A stretch of DNA of 33,095 nucleotides. It comes from Methanobacteriota archaeon (GTDB lineage: Archaea > Thermoplasmatota > Poseidoniia > Poseidoniales > Poseidoniaceae). The position numbers were made by a program, and so were the translations under genes. Below, in pieces: positions 32,669 through 33,095 of this stretch. The notes beneath the pieces were generated by a model that ran no database searches, was not told the origin of the DNA, and saw only the letters and a list, made by a program, of their open reading frames with translations. Numbering within the stretch: position 1 is the first letter of the stretch; the number at the start of each line of letters is the position of its first letter. The stretch spans positions 1 to 33,095 of the forward strand of contig JABIYX010000064.1 of assembly GCA_018666575.1 (NCBI GenBank). Direction: 5' to 3'.

Positions 32669-33095
32669 ATGGGAGCCTCTCTTGACGGAATAAAGGCCGT
32701 CTTTCTGGACCTCGATGGAACAATTTATCTTGGTGGAAACCTCATTTCTGGCGCTCTAGAATTCCTAAATCGTTGTGATGAACAAGGTGTTCAACGATTC
32801 TTTCTTTCAAACAATTCTTCCAGAAGTGTTTCTCAGTACGTCAAAAAGTTGGAAGGAATGGGTATTCCTGCAACCGCAGATGATGTTCTCTTATCGACCC
32901 ATGATTGTATATCGTGGTTGCATAAGAACAACATAACCAAAACGTATTGCGTTGGTACGGAAGGAATGTGCCAAATGTTAGAAGCAGAAGGAATCGCAAC
33001 ACGATCATTGAACCCGCAATATGTCGTTCTAGGGTATGACACTGAAACCACATATGACAAACTTGAGACAGCGAGTCTTCATCTTCATGCTGGCG
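32669..33095 (+). CDS. NagD-like HAD phosphatase, 5' part (runs off the window)
   Basis: The first 142 residues of a haloacid-dehalogenase-fold phosphatase of the NagD/phosphoglycolate-phosphatase type. The nucleophile motif FLDLDGTIYLGG is at residues 12-23 (Asp14 nucleophile, Asp16 acid/base). Motif II is FLSNNSSRS, as in the p-nitrophenylphosphatase branch. VVLGYDTETTYDKLETA, the usual start of the C2 cap region, comes just before the window ends. Typical substrates are 2-phosphoglycolate, nucleotides or UMP. Motifs III and IV lie beyond the window. ATG 32669 fits, nine bases after the reductase stop, though no strong ribosome-binding site is visible. Confidence 0.9.
   Translation, partial: MGASLDGIKAVFLDLDGTIYLGGNLISGALEFLNRCDEQGVQRFFLSNNSSRSVSQYVKKLEGMGIPATADDVLLSTHDCISWLHKNNITKTYCVGTEGMCQMLEAEGIATRSLNPQYVVLGYDTETTYDKLETASLHLHAG

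Overview
The window reads as a chromosomal piece of a planktonic euryarchaeon of the Marine Group II type (Candidatus Poseidoniales) or a close relative. The archaeal assignment rests on topoisomerase VI (both subunits), diphthine synthase, the RNA polymerase subunit Rpo12, a Trm5-type tRNA methyltransferase, a separate GMP synthetase amidotransferase subunit, a geranylgeranyl-reductase-family flavoprotein and TATA-box promoters close to start codons. The Marine Group II assignment is an inference. It comes from the mix of these genes with bacterial-looking acyltransferase, symporter and sulfur-amino-acid genes, a giant secreted beta-propeller/VWA protein and very tight packing. No phage, insertion sequence, CRISPR array or integration site was seen.

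Layout. 1-1731: a PAP2-type membrane phosphatase, a small membrane protein, and the decayed 3' end of a second PAP2 copy. 1732-6768 (plus strand): top6B-top6A, a membrane-anchored unknown and an ArsR-like regulator with an inverted repeat in front. 6772-18000 (minus strand, read right to left): tRNA-Arg(CCU), an unknown membrane protein, a fumarate-reductase-like flavoprotein, a HIT hydrolase, a PlsC-like acyltransferase, a DUF2299-like protein, and a 1670-residue surface protein whose beta-propeller is interrupted by a VWA domain. 18032-20051 (minus): a protein made of three ubiquitin/ThiS-like units each ending in Gly-Gly, then Rpo12, then a divergent clamp-loader ATPase. 20114-22345: GMP synthetase amidotransferase (plus), a class II aldolase-like protein with a long disordered head (minus), tRNA-Asp(GUC) (plus) and a tiny zinc-ribbon protein (minus). 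22361-27236: Trm5-like methyltransferase (minus), dph5 and a sodium/solute symporter with an added extracellular domain (plus), and a PqqB-like metallo-hydrolase (minus). 27331-33095: a large unknown soluble protein (plus), a cystathionine gamma-synthase-type PLP enzyme and an EamA transporter (minus), then a geranylgeranyl reductase and the start of a NagD-like HAD phosphatase (plus).

How the genes relate. Several neighbours serve information processing: Top6A/B, Rpo12, the clamp-loader-like ATPase, two tRNAs, Trm5 and Dph5 (tRNA and EF-2 modification). Others concern membrane and lipid metabolism: PAP2, the PlsC-like acyltransferase and geranylgeranyl reductase. The most interesting object is the triple beta-grasp protein at 19416-20051. 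It has the layout of a poly-ubiquitin precursor (three head-to-tail units of 70, 68 and 69 residues, each closing with GG, then a four-residue tail) and lies upstream of rpo12 and the clamp-loader gene. No E1, E2 or JAMM-type protease gene is visible in the window, so its role is unproven.
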